From Novosphingobium profundi (GTDB lineage: Bacteria > Pseudomonadota > Alphaproteobacteria > Sphingomonadales > Sphingomonadaceae): a stretch of DNA of 64,000 nt. The notes under the pieces are model-generated. The model was not told the DNA's origin. It searched no databases and worked only from the letters and a program-made list of their open reading frames with translations. Both the position numbers and the translations under genes were made by a program. The stretch lies in assembly GCF_018491765.1 (NCBI RefSeq), contig NZ_JABWCU010000024.1, forward strand, positions 1 to 64,000. The letters are read 5' to 3'. Within the stretch, counting starts at the first letter, position 1; every line of letters begins with the position of its first letter. This document shows positions 44,357 to 53,696 of this stretch, in pieces.

Positions 44357-44457
44357 TCCACGAATCCAGCTTGGTTGCAGCATTCACTTACGGAAGGTGC
44401 TCAAACCTTTCGGAATTCTCTCCCGACCCAGGCGCTCGAGCGAACCTTTGTTGCAGT

Positions 44458-44475
44458 GCACAATATGGATTGTGC
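44458..44475. promoter_or_regulatory. Inverted repeat upstream of the phasin gene, possible repressor operator
   Basis: Perfect 7-bp repeat GCACAAT-ATGG-ATTGTGC about 100 bp before the phasin start. PhaR-type repressors control phasin genes through nearby palindromes, so this is a candidate operator; the consensus cannot be confirmed by eye. Confidence 0.45.
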
Positions 44476-44631
44476 CGCATAAAGTCAAGGTCAGCTGCAT
44501 CGAAACCCGACGGAATGCGTCGCATTGCAGCACGCTTTACGCAATGTGACAGAAAGTTAATGCGCACACCGTGCTCAAGGCACGCTTCGCCCCGTTGCGC
44601 GTGTCGGAAAGGCGCCCGCGCGCCCGCGCGC

Positions 44632-46509
44632 TCAGCGCATCATCACATAACGCCCGGGCGCATCCTCGATCACGGCATCGCCGCGCCCCCCGGGTCGCCG
44701 CTTGCCGCGCGCCGAAACCGTCTCTGCGTCGATCGCGCGCAGCCAATCCGCCCAATGCGGCCACCAGCTGCCCTTGGTCTCCTTCGCACCCTCGACGAAG
44801 GCCGCAAGGTCCTGCGGATCGCCGTCGTTGGTCCAGTACTGGTACTTGCCGGTGGACGGCGGATTGACGACGCCCGCGATATGCCCCGATCCCGCCAGGA
44901 GGTAGGTCCAGGGGCCGGCGAGATAGCGGGTCAACTTCCACACGCTCTGCGGCGGCGCGATATGATCCTCGCGTCCGGCCTGAATGTAGCAGGGCGTCGC
45001 GATACGGTGCAGGTCGATCGGCACGCCCAGCGCCTTGAGCGAATCCGGCACCACCAGCCGGTTGTCGCGATAGAGGTCGCGCAAATAGTCGCGATGCCAG
45101 CGCGCCGGCAGGTTGGTGACGTCCCCGTTCCAGTGGAGAAGGTCGAAGGCGGGATGCTCCTCGCCCTTCAGGTAGTTCTTCTCGACGTAATTCCAGATCA
45201 GGTCGTTGCCGCGCAGCAGGTTGAACGAAGCCGCGAGGTAGCGTCCATCGATGTAGCCCTCGGGCGCGAGCAACGCGAGATTGTCGATCTGCTGGCTGTC
45301 GACGAAATTCTTGAGGTCGCCCGCCTCCTCGAAATCGACTTGCGCGGTGAAGAAGGTCGCGCTCGCGACCGCCTCGGCCAGCCCCTTGCGCGCGAGGACC
45401 GCAAGAGTGGCCGCCAGCGTGGTTCCCGCCACGCAATAGCCGATGGTGTGGACCGAAGGCACCTTGAGGCGGGCGCGCACGTGCTCGATCGCCTCGATTT
45501 GCGCGGCCACGTAGTCGTCCCAGGCCAGTTCGGCCATCGTCGCGTCGGCCGACTTCCACGAGACCATGAATACGCTCACACCCTGCTCGACCGCCCAGCG
45601 CACGAAGCTCTTCCGGGCGTTGAGATCGAGGATGTAGAAGCGGTTGATCCACGGCGGGAAGATGACCAGCGGGGTCTTGAGCACCTTGTCAGTGGTCGGC
45701 GTGTACTGGATGAGCTGAAACAGCGGGGTCTCGAAGACCACCTTGCCCGGCGTCACCGCGATGTTCTCGCCGAGACGGAAGGCACCGGGGCTGGTGTGGG
45801 TGACCTGCCCCTTGCGCAAGTCCTGCACGAAATTCTGGAAACCGCGTACGAGGCTCTCGCCCCCGGTCCGGTTCGCCTCGGTCAGCGCGACCGGATTGGT
45901 CAGCGGGAAGTTGGCCGGGCTGAGCGCGTCGGTCAGCGCGCGCGTGGCGAAGAGCAACTGCGCCTTGCGCGCCGGCTCCATCCCCTCGGTGCCCTCGGCA
46001 AGCTCGACCACCTCGCGGCGGAACAACAGGTAGAGCTGGTGGAGCAGCGCGAAGAACGGGGTCGAACGCCATTCCTGCGCCGCGAAGCGCGAATCCGACA
46101 ATGGCAGAACCGGGTCCGGCGCCGCCCCGTCGTCGGTGCCGAAGGTCGCGGCCTCGCCGACACCGTATTGGCCCAGAACGGTCTGGACCAGTTCGAGCCC
46201 TTCGCTCCAAAGCCGCTGCTGCACCTCGGGGCGCGAGAGCGGGAGCAGGCGCAGCACCGATTCCAACGTCCCGATCCACTTGATCGGATCGGCGAAATGC
46301 GCCGGCTTGCCCTCGGACCCACGGCTGAGCTGCTCGACCTGGTAGTCGGTCCAGATCGAATGCATGCGCCCCGCGATTTCCGCCCAGTGCACTGCGACCT
46401 CGGCCTCGGGACTGCCCTCCTCGGGGGTGAGCCGGCCGAACAGCTCGTTCATGCCCTGGGCCTGGCCTCGGAGGATCTCGGTCAGATATTCTGCGGCGTC
46501 CTGCGCCAT
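44632..46509 (-). CDS. phaC: Class I poly(3-hydroxyalkanoate) synthase
   Basis: 625 residues. N-terminal PhaC domain, then an alpha/beta-hydrolase core with the catalytic Cys359 in GYCVAG, Asp in AGREDHIAPP and His in GSGHIAG. It polymerises 3-hydroxyacyl-CoA onto granules. The length and lack of a PhaE/PhaR partner mark class I. The ATG at 46509 follows GAAGGAGTGGGCC; a longer in-frame reading upstream is not conserved in composition. phaA and phaB are not nearby. Confidence 0.95.
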   Translation of the reverse strand: MAQDAAEYLTEILRGQAQGMNELFGRLTPEEGSPEAEVAVHWAEIAGRMHSIWTDYQVEQLSRGSEGKPAHFADPIKWIGTLESVLRLLPLSRPEVQQRLWSEGLELVQTVLGQYGVGEAATFGTDDGAAPDPVLPLSDSRFAAQEWRSTPFFALLHQLYLLFRREVVELAEGTEGMEPARKAQLLFATRALTDALSPANFPLTNPVALTEANRTGGESLVRGFQNFVQDLRKGQVTHTSPGAFRLGENIAVTPGKVVFETPLFQLIQYTPTTDKVLKTPLVIFPPWINRFYILDLNARKSFVRWAVEQGVSVFMVSWKSADATMAELAWDDYVAAQIEAIEHVRARLKVPSVHTIGYCVAGTTLAATLAVLARKGLAEAVASATFFTAQVDFEEAGDLKNFVDSQQIDNLALLAPEGYIDGRYLAASFNLLRGNDLIWNYVEKNYLKGEEHPAFDLLHWNGDVTNLPARWHRDYLRDLYRDNRLVVPDSLKALGVPIDLHRIATPCYIQAGREDHIAPPQSVWKLTRYLAGPWTYLLAGSGHIAGVVNPPSTGKYQYWTNDGDPQDLAAFVEGAKETKGSWWPHWADWLRAIDAETVSARGKRRPGGRGDAVIEDAPGRYVMMR

Positions 46510-46758
46510 GCGGCCCACTCCTTCCCTCTCGTTCGCCCGCACGCCCGCGCCGTGGGCACGCGAAGGCTCCGACCCGCCTTGTCTGGCCCAATGCTCGAGC
46601 CCTGTCGAGGGGCTTTGCACCCTTGCGCCCAAGCCATCGATCGGCGCTGCACGAAAGAAAATTTGCGCAGAACACCCATTTGCGTGAGCTTCGTTATCCA
46701 CTAGAGGAGCGCGAGGGCATTTCCGCCCCGCACAGACATGGAATTTAGAAGATAGGTC

Positions 46759-47961
46759 ATGGAAGACGAGTTCTACCGCATCAAGCGCCTGCCGCCCTAC
46801 GTCATCGCCGAAGTCAACGCGATGCGTCACGCGGCCCGGCGAGCGGGACAGGACATCATCGACCTGGGCATGGGCAACCCCGACCTGCCCCCGCCCCAGC
46901 ACGTCATCGACAAGCTGTGTGAAGTCGCGCGCAAGGAAGATGCGCACGGCTATTCGGCCTCCTCTGGCATTCCCGGCATCCGCCGCGCCCAGGCCAACTA
47001 CTACGGCCGCCGCTTCAACGTTGATCTAGATCCCGAGACCGAAGTGGTGATGACGATGGGTTCGAAGGAAGGCCTCGCCAGCCTCGCCACGGCGATCACC
47101 GCGCCCGGCGACGTCGTGCTTGCGCCCAACCCCAGCTACCCGATCCACACCTTCGGCTTCATCATCGCGGGCGCGACGATCCGCTCGGTACCGACGACGC
47201 CCGACGAGCGCTACTGGGAATCGCTTGATCGGGCGATGGCCTTCACCGTACCGCGCCCCTCGATCCTCATCGTCAACTACCCCTCGAACCCGACCGCCGA
47301 GACGGTGGACCTCGCCTTCTACGAGCGCCTCGTTGCCTGGGCGAAGGAGAACAAGGTCTGGATCCTGTCCGACCTCGCGTATTCCGAACTCTACTTCGAC
47401 GGCAACCCGACCCGCTCGATCCTCGAGGTGCCCGGCGCCAAGGACGTCGCGGTCGAGTTCACCTCGATGTCGAAGACGTTCTCGATGGCAGGCTGGCGCG
47501 TCGGCTTCGCGGTGGGCAACGCCAAGTTGATCGCAGCCTTGAAGCGCGTGAAGTCCTATCTCGACTACGGCGCCTTCACTCCGATCCAGGCCGCGGCCTG
47601 CGCCGCGCTCAACGGCCCGCAGGACATCGTCGCGAAGAATCGCGAACTCTACCAGAAGCGCCGTGACGTGATGGTGGAGGCATTCGGGCGCGCGGGATGG
47701 GAAATCCCCAGCCCCAAGGCCTCGATGTTCGCCTGGGCGCCGCTGCCGCCCGCGCTCAAGGACATGGGCAGCCTCGAATTCTCCAAGCAGCTCCTCACCG
47801 AGGCACAAGTCGCGGTGGCACCGGGCGTGGGCTACGGCGAGGACGGCGAGGGATTCGTGCGCATCGCCATGGTCGAGAACGAACAGCGCCTGCGCCAGGC
47901 CGCGCGCAACATCAAGCGATTCCTTAATTCAAAGGGCGTGAATACTGGAAATTCTTCCTGA
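46759..47961 (+). CDS. Class I aminotransferase, AlaC/LL-DAP-aminotransferase-like
   Basis: 400 residues, PLP-dependent. Motifs: IDLGMGNPDLPPP near the N-terminus, YSASSGIPGIRRA, VNYPSNPTA, SDLAYSELYFDG and the PLP-lysine in SMSKTFSMAGWRVGF. The closest well-known type is the alanine aminotransferase AlaC, related to LL-diaminopimelate aminotransferases; the substrate is not settled by sequence. It diverges from phaC. Confidence 0.9.
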   Translation: MEDEFYRIKRLPPYVIAEVNAMRHAARRAGQDIIDLGMGNPDLPPPQHVIDKLCEVARKEDAHGYSASSGIPGIRRAQANYYGRRFNVDLDPETEVVMTMGSKEGLASLATAITAPGDVVLAPNPSYPIHTFGFIIAGATIRSVPTTPDERYWESLDRAMAFTVPRPSILIVNYPSNPTAETVDLAFYERLVAWAKENKVWILSDLAYSELYFDGNPTRSILEVPGAKDVAVEFTSMSKTFSMAGWRVGFAVGNAKLIAALKRVKSYLDYGAFTPIQAAACAALNGPQDIVAKNRELYQKRRDVMVEAFGRAGWEIPSPKASMFAWAPLPPALKDMGSLEFSKQLLTEAQVAVAPGVGYGEDGEGFVRIAMVENEQRLRQAARNIKRFLNSKGVNTGNSS

Positions 47962-48079
47962 ATATCAATATTTTGCAGATAATACTAAGTAAACGCCTGT
48001 AAGATTTTTGGAGTTGTAACGCCCCTCATTCCCGGTCAGCGTCGATGTCGAGAGAGCACTTTCAGGCAACGACTTGGGG

Positions 48080-48868
48080 ATGGGAATGGGGGAAGCAATC
48101 AGCGCTGGGGGCAGCGCACCGATTTTCTGCTGGCTGGCTTCGCAGGCGTTGCCGGCCAGCCTGGATCTGCGACAGAGGGGGTGGGAACTTGTCGCCTTCG
48201 ACAAGGACATGCCCGAGATACACCGGCTGATCGGCCTGATTGACCGGGCCAGCTATGAACAGGGCCATTGGGCCGAGGGGCTCGACTGCGATCCCGCGGA
48301 ACGCGACCGCGCCCTGATCGTGATCGACGTATCCTGCAGTCGGGCACGTGCGCAATTGCTGCGCGCGGGGATCGGCGATGCGGTGGCACCCGACATCTTC
48401 CTCGACGAGCTCGATGCCCGCGCACGCCAAATCATGAATGGCCTGCAAAGCCTGCCGCGTGTACGCCGTATCGGCCAGCTCACGCTCGACCTGCTCGAAC
48501 GCGAAGCCTATGTCGAGAGCCGGTCACTCAACCTCAATCCGCGCGAGTTCGCGCTCATCTGGCGCCTCTCGGAGACGCTGAATCGCCCGGTCAGCAAGTC
48601 TACGCTGATCCAGGACGTCTGGCGCATGGGCTTCATTCCGGAAACGAACAGCATCGCGGTGCACATGTCGCGTCTGCGCCGCAAGCTCGATCTGGTCGGA
48701 GCCAAGGACCTGATCGAAACGATTCCCGCGGGCGGCTATGCGCTGCGCACGCCGGAATCGCGTAGCGCCCGGCAGAACGACCCACGCTCGCGGCACCGGA
48801 CCGAAACACCCGCTGGGGTAATCCGGACCGTCAAAAGCGTAGCTCACACCGCTACGCCAATGACCTGA
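48080..48868 (+). CDS. OmpR-type winged-helix regulator with a degenerate receiver domain
   Basis: About 262 residues (start 48080 or 48086). The C-terminal winged helix is clear (about 145-235): RIGQLTLDLLEREAYVESRSLNLNPREFALIWRLSE then PVSKSTLIQDVWRMGFIPETNSIAVHMSRLRRKLD and GGYALR. The first ~130 residues are only distantly receiver-like: an LIVIDVS strand, then GDAVAPDIFLDELDARARQI in place of the usual GADDYVxKPF region, so the conserved lysine is missing. No histidine kinase is adjacent. It may respond to something other than phosphorylation. The gene has an AT-rich promoter region upstream. Confidence 0.82.
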   Translation: MGMGEAISAGGSAPIFCWLASQALPASLDLRQRGWELVAFDKDMPEIHRLIGLIDRASYEQGHWAEGLDCDPAERDRALIVIDVSCSRARAQLLRAGIGDAVAPDIFLDELDARARQIMNGLQSLPRVRRIGQLTLDLLEREAYVESRSLNLNPREFALIWRLSETLNRPVSKSTLIQDVWRMGFIPETNSIAVHMSRLRRKLDLVGAKDLIETIPAGGYALRTPESRSARQNDPRSRHRTETPAGVIRTVKSVAHTATPMT

Positions 48869-48889
48869 GAGGCATTCGGGGGCGGGGCC

Positions 48890-48921
48890 GGAGCCTGGGG
48901 AGCGCACACTCCCCGGGCTCC
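48890..48921. terminator. Hairpin between convergent regulator and mobA
   Basis: 13-bp stem GGAGCCTGGGGAG / CTCCCCGGGCTCC (one G-U pair) with a 6-base loop. No T-run; probably bidirectional. Confidence 0.55.
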
Positions 48922-48940
48922 GCGCCCGGCTGGCGATCAC

Positions 48941-49468
48941 TCAATCCGCCCGGCCGACGAAGGCTTGCCAGTCCTCGGGCGTGTTGATGTTGGCCAGGGG
49001 CCCATCCAGTTCCACGCTGCGCGCGCCAATCCGGTCGGTCAGGGTCCGCATGGCATGGCGCGTATCCTCGCGCAGGATCTCCTCGACGGCCGCCGTGGCC
49101 GAAACCGGCCACAGACCGATGACGGGCTGATCGCGCAGGAAGGCCGGGGCCGGTGACAACCGCGCGAGCAAATCCTCGGGGAGACTTGGGCTGTCGACCG
49201 GAATCGTCAACACCAGGCTGAAATCTGCGTCCGCCGCATGCCTTAGGGCGGCCGCCAGCCCGCCGAGCGGCCCCATCCCCTCACGCGGCCAATCGGGCAA
49301 GGTGGGCGCAGGAGCTTCGGCGCGCCCCACCACCACCACCTGCTCGCACCAGCCGGCAAGTCGGTCCACCGAACGGGCGAGCAGCGTCTGACCCTCCACT
49401 TCGACGAGCGCCTTGTCGCGCCCGAAGCGCTGCGAGAGGCCTCCGGCCAGAACCGCACCGAGTATCAT
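48941..49468 (-). CDS. mobA: Molybdenum cofactor guanylyltransferase
   Basis: 175 residues. Opens with GAVLAGGLSQRFGRDKALVEVEG, the MobA signature; TIPVDSPSLP holds the metal Asp and NINTPEDW is at the C-terminus. It attaches GMP to molybdopterin for DMSO-reductase-family enzymes. Together with mocA and xdhC elsewhere in the window it shows that the organism makes both cofactor forms. Confidence 0.92.
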   Translation of the reverse strand: MILGAVLAGGLSQRFGRDKALVEVEGQTLLARSVDRLAGWCEQVVVVGRAEAPAPTLPDWPREGMGPLGGLAAALRHAADADFSLVLTIPVDSPSLPEDLLARLSPAPAFLRDQPVIGLWPVSATAAVEEILREDTRHAMRTLTDRIGARSVELDGPLANINTPEDWQAFVGRAD

Positions 49469-49599
49469 CGTCAGGCCTCCATTCAGGTTTCACCCTCTGA
49501 ACCTGCTGGACACGATGCCCGACGGACCGTGCACCTGCAAGACCTGCCCCTCGCGTAAAAGCGCTTGTCGATCCAGAGCCTTGCAGGCACACACCGGCG

Positions 49600-50985
49600 A
49601 TGCGCGCGCTGCACGACCCGGCGGGATGGCTCGCCAACGGCCTTTCGATCATCCGCGAGCGATACGCGGTTCCCACCAGCTTCCCCAAGGCGGTTCTCGC
49701 GGCCGCCGAAGTGGCCGCCCGCCGCGCGCCGAGCGAACACATCGATCGCACCGCGCGCCCCTTCGTCACGCTCGATCCGGCGAGCTCGACCGATCTCGAC
49801 CAGGCCTTCGCGATCGAGGCGGCCGGCTCGGACTGGTTGCTTCACTACGCGATAGCCGACGTCGCCTGGTTCGTGACCGACGGCGATCCGCTCGACCAGG
49901 AAGCGTGGAAACGCGGCACGACCTGCTACCTGCCCGATGGCAAGGCGAACCTCTATCCACCCCTGCTCAGCGAGCGTTGCGCCAGCCTTCTGCCCGACGG
50001 AGATCGGCCCGCGCTGATCCTCAGCGTCCGCATCGCACCCGATGGCCGCTGCCGCCTCGACGGCGTCGAACGCGCACTGATCCGCAGCCGCGCCAAGCTC
50101 GGCTACGAAACCGTGCGCCCGGACGACTTGCCCCCAGGCTTCGACGCCATCGTCCGGCGCCTGACCCAGGCCGAGCAGGCGCGCGGCGCCTCGCGCATCG
50201 ACCCGCCCGAACAGCAGCTCGAAAAGGACGGGAGCGGGACCTTCCGGCTCGGATATCGCCTTTCCGGCCCCGCCGAAGAGGGCAATGCCGCGCTTTCGCT
50301 GGCCGCGAACCTCGCCGTGGCCCAGGCCATGCTCGCAGCGCAGACCGGATTGTTCCGCACGATGCCTGCGCCCGACGCCAAGGCCGAGCAGGAACTGCGC
50401 GCCACGGCCCAGGCCTTTGGCGTTCCCTGGCCCGAGACCATGCCGCTCGCCCAGCTCGAGCGCCGGCTCGATCCACGAGATGCGTCGCACGCGGCCTTGA
50501 TGATGGCAATTCGCCGCGCCGGCCACGGCGCAAGCTACAGCGGCTACCACACCGACGAATTGCCCTGGCACGCGGCGATCGGCGCGCCTTATGCGCATGC
50601 GACAGCGCCGTTGCGGCGGCTCGCCGATCGCTATGTTCTGCGCACCGTCCACGCGCTCGCGCAGGGAAAGCCGATACCTGCCTTCGTGCGCGATGCCTTT
50701 GAGACACTCCCCCCGGTCATGGCCCGCGCGGGCGCCCGCGACGCCCAGATAGAGCGCGCGGTCATCGACCTGGCCGAAGCGACGATGCTCGAACCCCTCG
50801 CCGGCTGCACCTTCGCGGCGACCGTGACCGACCGACAGGGCGAGCGAGCGCAGATCCAGCTCAACACCTTGCCGGTCATCGCGCGCCTGGCGCTGCCCGG
50901 GGCAATGCCCGGAGATCCGGTGCGCGTTCGCCTGCGCGCCGCCTACCCGCTCGAACAGCGGCTCGAATTCGAAGCTGTCGATTAA
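49600..50985 (+). CDS. RNB-domain ribonuclease, RNase II-like
   Basis: 461 residues. RNB catalytic core TLDPASSTDLDQAFAIE with its metal-binding aspartates, DVAWFV, YLPDGKANLYPPLLSE and YAHATAPLRRLADRY. It lacks the N-terminal cold-shock domains and has only a short beta-rich C-terminal part where RNase II/R carry S1, so it is a small stand-alone exoribonuclease. Target RNAs unknown. It is divergent from mobA. Confidence 0.9.
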   Translation: MRALHDPAGWLANGLSIIRERYAVPTSFPKAVLAAAEVAARRAPSEHIDRTARPFVTLDPASSTDLDQAFAIEAAGSDWLLHYAIADVAWFVTDGDPLDQEAWKRGTTCYLPDGKANLYPPLLSERCASLLPDGDRPALILSVRIAPDGRCRLDGVERALIRSRAKLGYETVRPDDLPPGFDAIVRRLTQAEQARGASRIDPPEQQLEKDGSGTFRLGYRLSGPAEEGNAALSLAANLAVAQAMLAAQTGLFRTMPAPDAKAEQELRATAQAFGVPWPETMPLAQLERRLDPRDASHAALMMAIRRAGHGASYSGYHTDELPWHAAIGAPYAHATAPLRRLADRYVLRTVHALAQGKPIPAFVRDAFETLPPVMARAGARDAQIERAVIDLAEATMLEPLAGCTFAATVTDRQGERAQIQLNTLPVIARLALPGAMPGDPVRVRLRAAYPLEQRLEFEAVD

Positions 50986-51067
50986 ATCGGCCCCAGGTGC
51001 CATTTTGCGCGCGAATCCCATTGCGCAAGCCGCGATCCGTTGTTACTGGCGCTTCCTCCACACCGAA

Positions 51068-51141
51068 GGCCCGATGGCGGAGTGGTTACGCACCGGACTG
51101 CAAATCCGTTTACGCCGGTTCGATTCCGGCTCGGGCCTCCA
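51068..51141 (+). tRNA. tRNA-Cys(GCA)
   Basis: 74 nt with encoded CCA. Acceptor stem GGCCCGA pairs with TCGGGCC; D arm GGCGGAGTGGTTACGCACC; anticodon stem GGACT / AATCC around the loop with anticodon GCA; T arm CCGGTTCGATTCCGG. All four stems close. Confidence 0.95.
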
Positions 51142-51195
51142 TCTCCCTACAGCTTTGCATCTTTCCGCATGCGCGGTCATCAGATCCGTGATGGG

Positions 51196-51546
51196 TCAGC
51201 GCGCGAAAGTGCACTTGAGCGCCGCGCGGCCCACGACGAGAGGTATCTCGGGGTCGTCCATGCGCCCCAGCTGATGCAGCAGAACATCCATTCCGCCCGG
51301 CCCGTTGCGCTTGCCGACCGCACTCACCAGCGCGCCGAGCTGCTTGAGCTGGCCGACCGAGAGATCGGAGGCGAGTGGTCTCGCCATGCACTGCGCGGTG
51401 GCCGCGGGGAGGCCGAATTCGAGCAATTTCTGCTCGATGCGTCCCTGTTTGTCGAGGCAGGCGCTTGTCGCCAGCGATATCAGGCAGGCAAGGCTCACGG
51501 TGAGGAATCGTCTATGCATCGCGCGATCTGACGGCATATTTCGCAT
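51196..51546 (-). CDS. Hypothetical small lipoprotein
   Basis: 116 residues. The N-terminus has a signal sequence ending in a lipobox-like ATSAC (Cys near residue 30), then a helical domain with KLLEFGLPAATAQCMARPLASDLSVGQLKQLGALV, two further cysteines and CTFAR at the end. It is probably attached to a membrane in the periplasm. No family recognised. AAAGGG lies 8 bases before the ATG; an internal ATG at 51519 would also leave a complete signal peptide. Confidence 0.7.
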   Translation of the reverse strand: MRNMPSDRAMHRRFLTVSLACLISLATSACLDKQGRIEQKLLEFGLPAATAQCMARPLASDLSVGQLKQLGALVSAVGKRNGPGGMDVLLHQLGRMDDPEIPLVVGRAALKCTFAR

Positions 51547-51634
51547 CACGAAAGCCCTTTAGAGTCCCATAGACGCCGGATCATGCCATTTTCGACGTGG
51601 ACTGAAGGCGCGCCGCGCGAGAGTTTCACGACAA

Positions 51635-51660
51635 GGGCCGGCCCCAGCCGGGACCGGCCC
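51635..51660 (-). terminator. Stem-loop after the short-chain dehydrogenase gene
   Basis: GGGCCGG / CCGGCCC with a 12-base loop, 29 bp past the stop of the 51689-52591 gene. No T-run beyond TT. Confidence 0.45.
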
Positions 51661-51688
51661 CGTCATAGTCCAGGATGCAGGCCCGCCG

Positions 51689-52591
51689 CTATCCGAGCGC
51701 GCGGGCGACCTCGCGGGCCTGTTTGTAGCTGGCCCGCCGTCCGGCCTCGATCTTGAGGCGGTCGGCGAGTCCCGGATCCTCGGGATAGTCGCGAAACTCG
51801 TCGAGGACCTCGTCGAAGACCTCGCGCAGTTCGTCGCGGAATTCGGGATGCGAGAAAATGTAGAAGCGGTTCTGCCTGATCGCCTCGAGCGTTCGCGCCG
51901 CGATCACTTCCGGCTCCATCCCCGCCTCGTGCAGCTTTTCCAGGTTGCTCACGAACTCGGTGTTCACGTCTTTCGCCGTGCCCTTGAGCGCATCGGGACG
52001 GATCGCATCGCTGGCGTAGATATAGGTCTTCACCAGCCCCGGGCAGAGCATCGAGACCCCGATCCCGTGGGGCGCAAGACTATAGCGCAAGGATTCGCTG
52101 AGACCGCGCACCGCGAACTTGGTGGTGTTGTAGATCCCCGGCGCGCCGTTGCACAGGAACGCGGCCATCGAGGCAGTGTTGCACACGTGCCCGCCCAGCC
52201 CGTGCGCCTTCATGCGCGGCACGAACGTGGTCACCCCGTTGATCACCCCGTGCAGGTTGACTCCCAGCAGCCAGTCCCAATCGTCGTAGGAACTGTCGTC
52301 TATGGTCTGAAAGAGGTTCACGCCTGCGTTGTTGAACAGCAGGCTGACGGGACCGAGTTCGGCTTCCACCCGGTCGGCCGCCTCGGCGTAGGCCTCGCGC
52401 GAGGAGACGTCGAGCTTCACGCCCATCACGTGCTGGTTCTCGAGCAGCTTGAGTGCGGCCTCGATCGAATCCTCGCGCACGTCGGCGATCGCCACCTTGC
52501 ACCCTTCGGCAAGCAGCGCACGGGCAATTCCCAGGCCCACGCCATTGGCGCCCCCGGTCACGAAGGCGGTGCGTCCGGCTAGTTCGGTCAT
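51689..52591 (-). CDS. LigD-like short-chain dehydrogenase/reductase
   Basis: 300 residues. NAD-binding TGGANGVGLGIA, NNAG and catalytic YNTTK are intact. The stretch DDWDWLLGVNLHGVINGVTTFVPRMKAHG is very close to that of the Sphingobium LigD/LigL/LigN/LigO Calpha-dehydrogenases of lignin beta-ether catabolism. It probably oxidises a side-chain alcohol of a lignin dimer, or its reverse; substrate is inferred. It lies 15 bp after another SDR gene on the same strand, so they form an operon; GGGAGAAGAGATC is the ribosome binding site. Confidence 0.85.
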   Translation of the reverse strand: MTELAGRTAFVTGGANGVGLGIARALLAEGCKVAIADVREDSIEAALKLLENQHVMGVKLDVSSREAYAEAADRVEAELGPVSLLFNNAGVNLFQTIDDSSYDDWDWLLGVNLHGVINGVTTFVPRMKAHGLGGHVCNTASMAAFLCNGAPGIYNTTKFAVRGLSESLRYSLAPHGIGVSMLCPGLVKTYIYASDAIRPDALKGTAKDVNTEFVSNLEKLHEAGMEPEVIAARTLEAIRQNRFYIFSHPEFRDELREVFDEVLDEFRDYPEDPGLADRLKIEAGRRASYKQAREVARALG

Positions 52592-52605
52592 GATCTCTTC
52601 TCCCC

Positions 52606-53541
52606 TCAGGCCACGCCCGTCTCGGCCATCTGCGCCGCGCGCAGGGCGTTCTGACGGCCGAGTTCCTGGGTTATCGCCGGATTGCGGAACAGGATCGCGA
52701 ACGTCTGCTTGTACTCCTCGTTCTCGGGAAGCTGGACCTGCACCGCGGCGGTGGTCGCCTCGCCGCGCTCCTTCACGCCAACGAGGAATTCGGCGTGGGT
52801 GAGGATGTAGAGCTCGTCGTTGAGAATGCCGGTCAGCACGCGCTGGCCGACTTCCTCCTTGGTCTGATAGAGATGGAACAGGCTGCCTCCGGCCTGACGC
52901 CCCTTGTCGGCCTCGGCGTAGCCGGTTTCGGCGAGTTCGGCAGGGCGCGTGCGCCCGGCCTCGGCGATGTTCGACTGCACCGCACCCGGACAGAACGCCG
53001 AGCAGATGATCCCGCGCGATTCCAGTTCGGGACGCATGCATTCCATCATCGAGGTGACCGCCGCCTTGCCCGAGGAATAGATCGTCGTGCCGGGTGCGGG
53101 TACGAGCGCGGACATCGAGGCGGTGTTGACGATGTGACCGCCCTCACCGTGCGCGAGCATGCGCGGGAGCATGGTGACGATGCCGTTGATGGTGCCGCCC
53201 ACGTTGACGCCCATGACCCAGTCCCAGTCGGCGAAAGTGGCCAGATCGGTTGGCCCGACGACGGCGACACCTGCGTTGTTGCACAAGATGTGGATCTTGC
53301 CGAATTTCGCCTCGGTCGCATCGGCGGCGGCGGCGAAGGCGGCGCGATCGGTCACGTCGAGCTGCAGCGCAAGGACCCGTTCGCCCCCGTCGAGCTCGTC
53401 GCGCGCGGCGTCGAGATGGTCCTGGCGAATGTCAGCGATGACAACGTTCATGCCCGCGCCGAGAAGCGCCTTGGCAATTCCCAGGCCGATCCCGCTGGCG
53501 CCGCCTGTAACAAAGGCCGTCTTGCCCGGTAGATCCTGCAT
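52606..53541 (-). CDS. LigD-like short-chain dehydrogenase/reductase
   Basis: 311 residues. TGGASGIGLGIA, NNAG and catalytic YSSGK are intact. VQSNIAEAGRTRPAEL and DWVMGVNVGGTINGIVTMLPRM match the corresponding stretches of LigD-type enzymes. It is the first gene of the minus-strand pair and diverges from the MFS transporter gene across 155 bp containing a TACAAT box. It may be a Calpha-dehydrogenase of a diarylpropane or beta-ether substrate (inferred). Confidence 0.85.
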   Translation of the reverse strand: MQDLPGKTAFVTGGASGIGLGIAKALLGAGMNVVIADIRQDHLDAARDELDGGERVLALQLDVTDRAAFAAAADATEAKFGKIHILCNNAGVAVVGPTDLATFADWDWVMGVNVGGTINGIVTMLPRMLAHGEGGHIVNTASMSALVPAPGTTIYSSGKAAVTSMMECMRPELESRGIICSAFCPGAVQSNIAEAGRTRPAELAETGYAEADKGRQAGGSLFHLYQTKEEVGQRVLTGILNDELYILTHAEFLVGVKERGEATTAAVQVQLPENEEYKQTFAILFRNPAITQELGRQNALRAAQMAETGVA

Positions 53542-53622
53542 AATACCTCACTCCTCTCCATCGTATTCGTATCTTTTTTCGGCCTCGAGCCGAATCTCCT
53601 GTCTTTTTTTCCGGAACAAGAG

Positions 53623-53631
53623 ATTGTATGC
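53623..53631. promoter_or_regulatory. ATTGTATGC motif in the divergent SDR/MFS promoter region
   Basis: On the minus strand this reads GCATACAAT, containing a possible -10 box (TACAAT) for the SDR pair. The same nine bases occur before the dioxygenase gene at 62304-62312. Confidence 0.35.
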
Positions 53632-53696
53632 AAGGCTAACAATAACGAAAGTGGGCGTCCACACAAGATGCCCCGAGAGATGGGAAGAGAGACGCG

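Noticed and set aside
44371..46704. 777-codon plus-strand open frame opposite phaC
   Set aside because: Antisense shadow of phaC; no ribosome binding site or domain.
51005..51531. Short open frames over the tRNA-Cys gene
   Set aside because: They cross a tRNA with complete cloverleaf and a minus-strand lipoprotein gene, so they are fortuitous.
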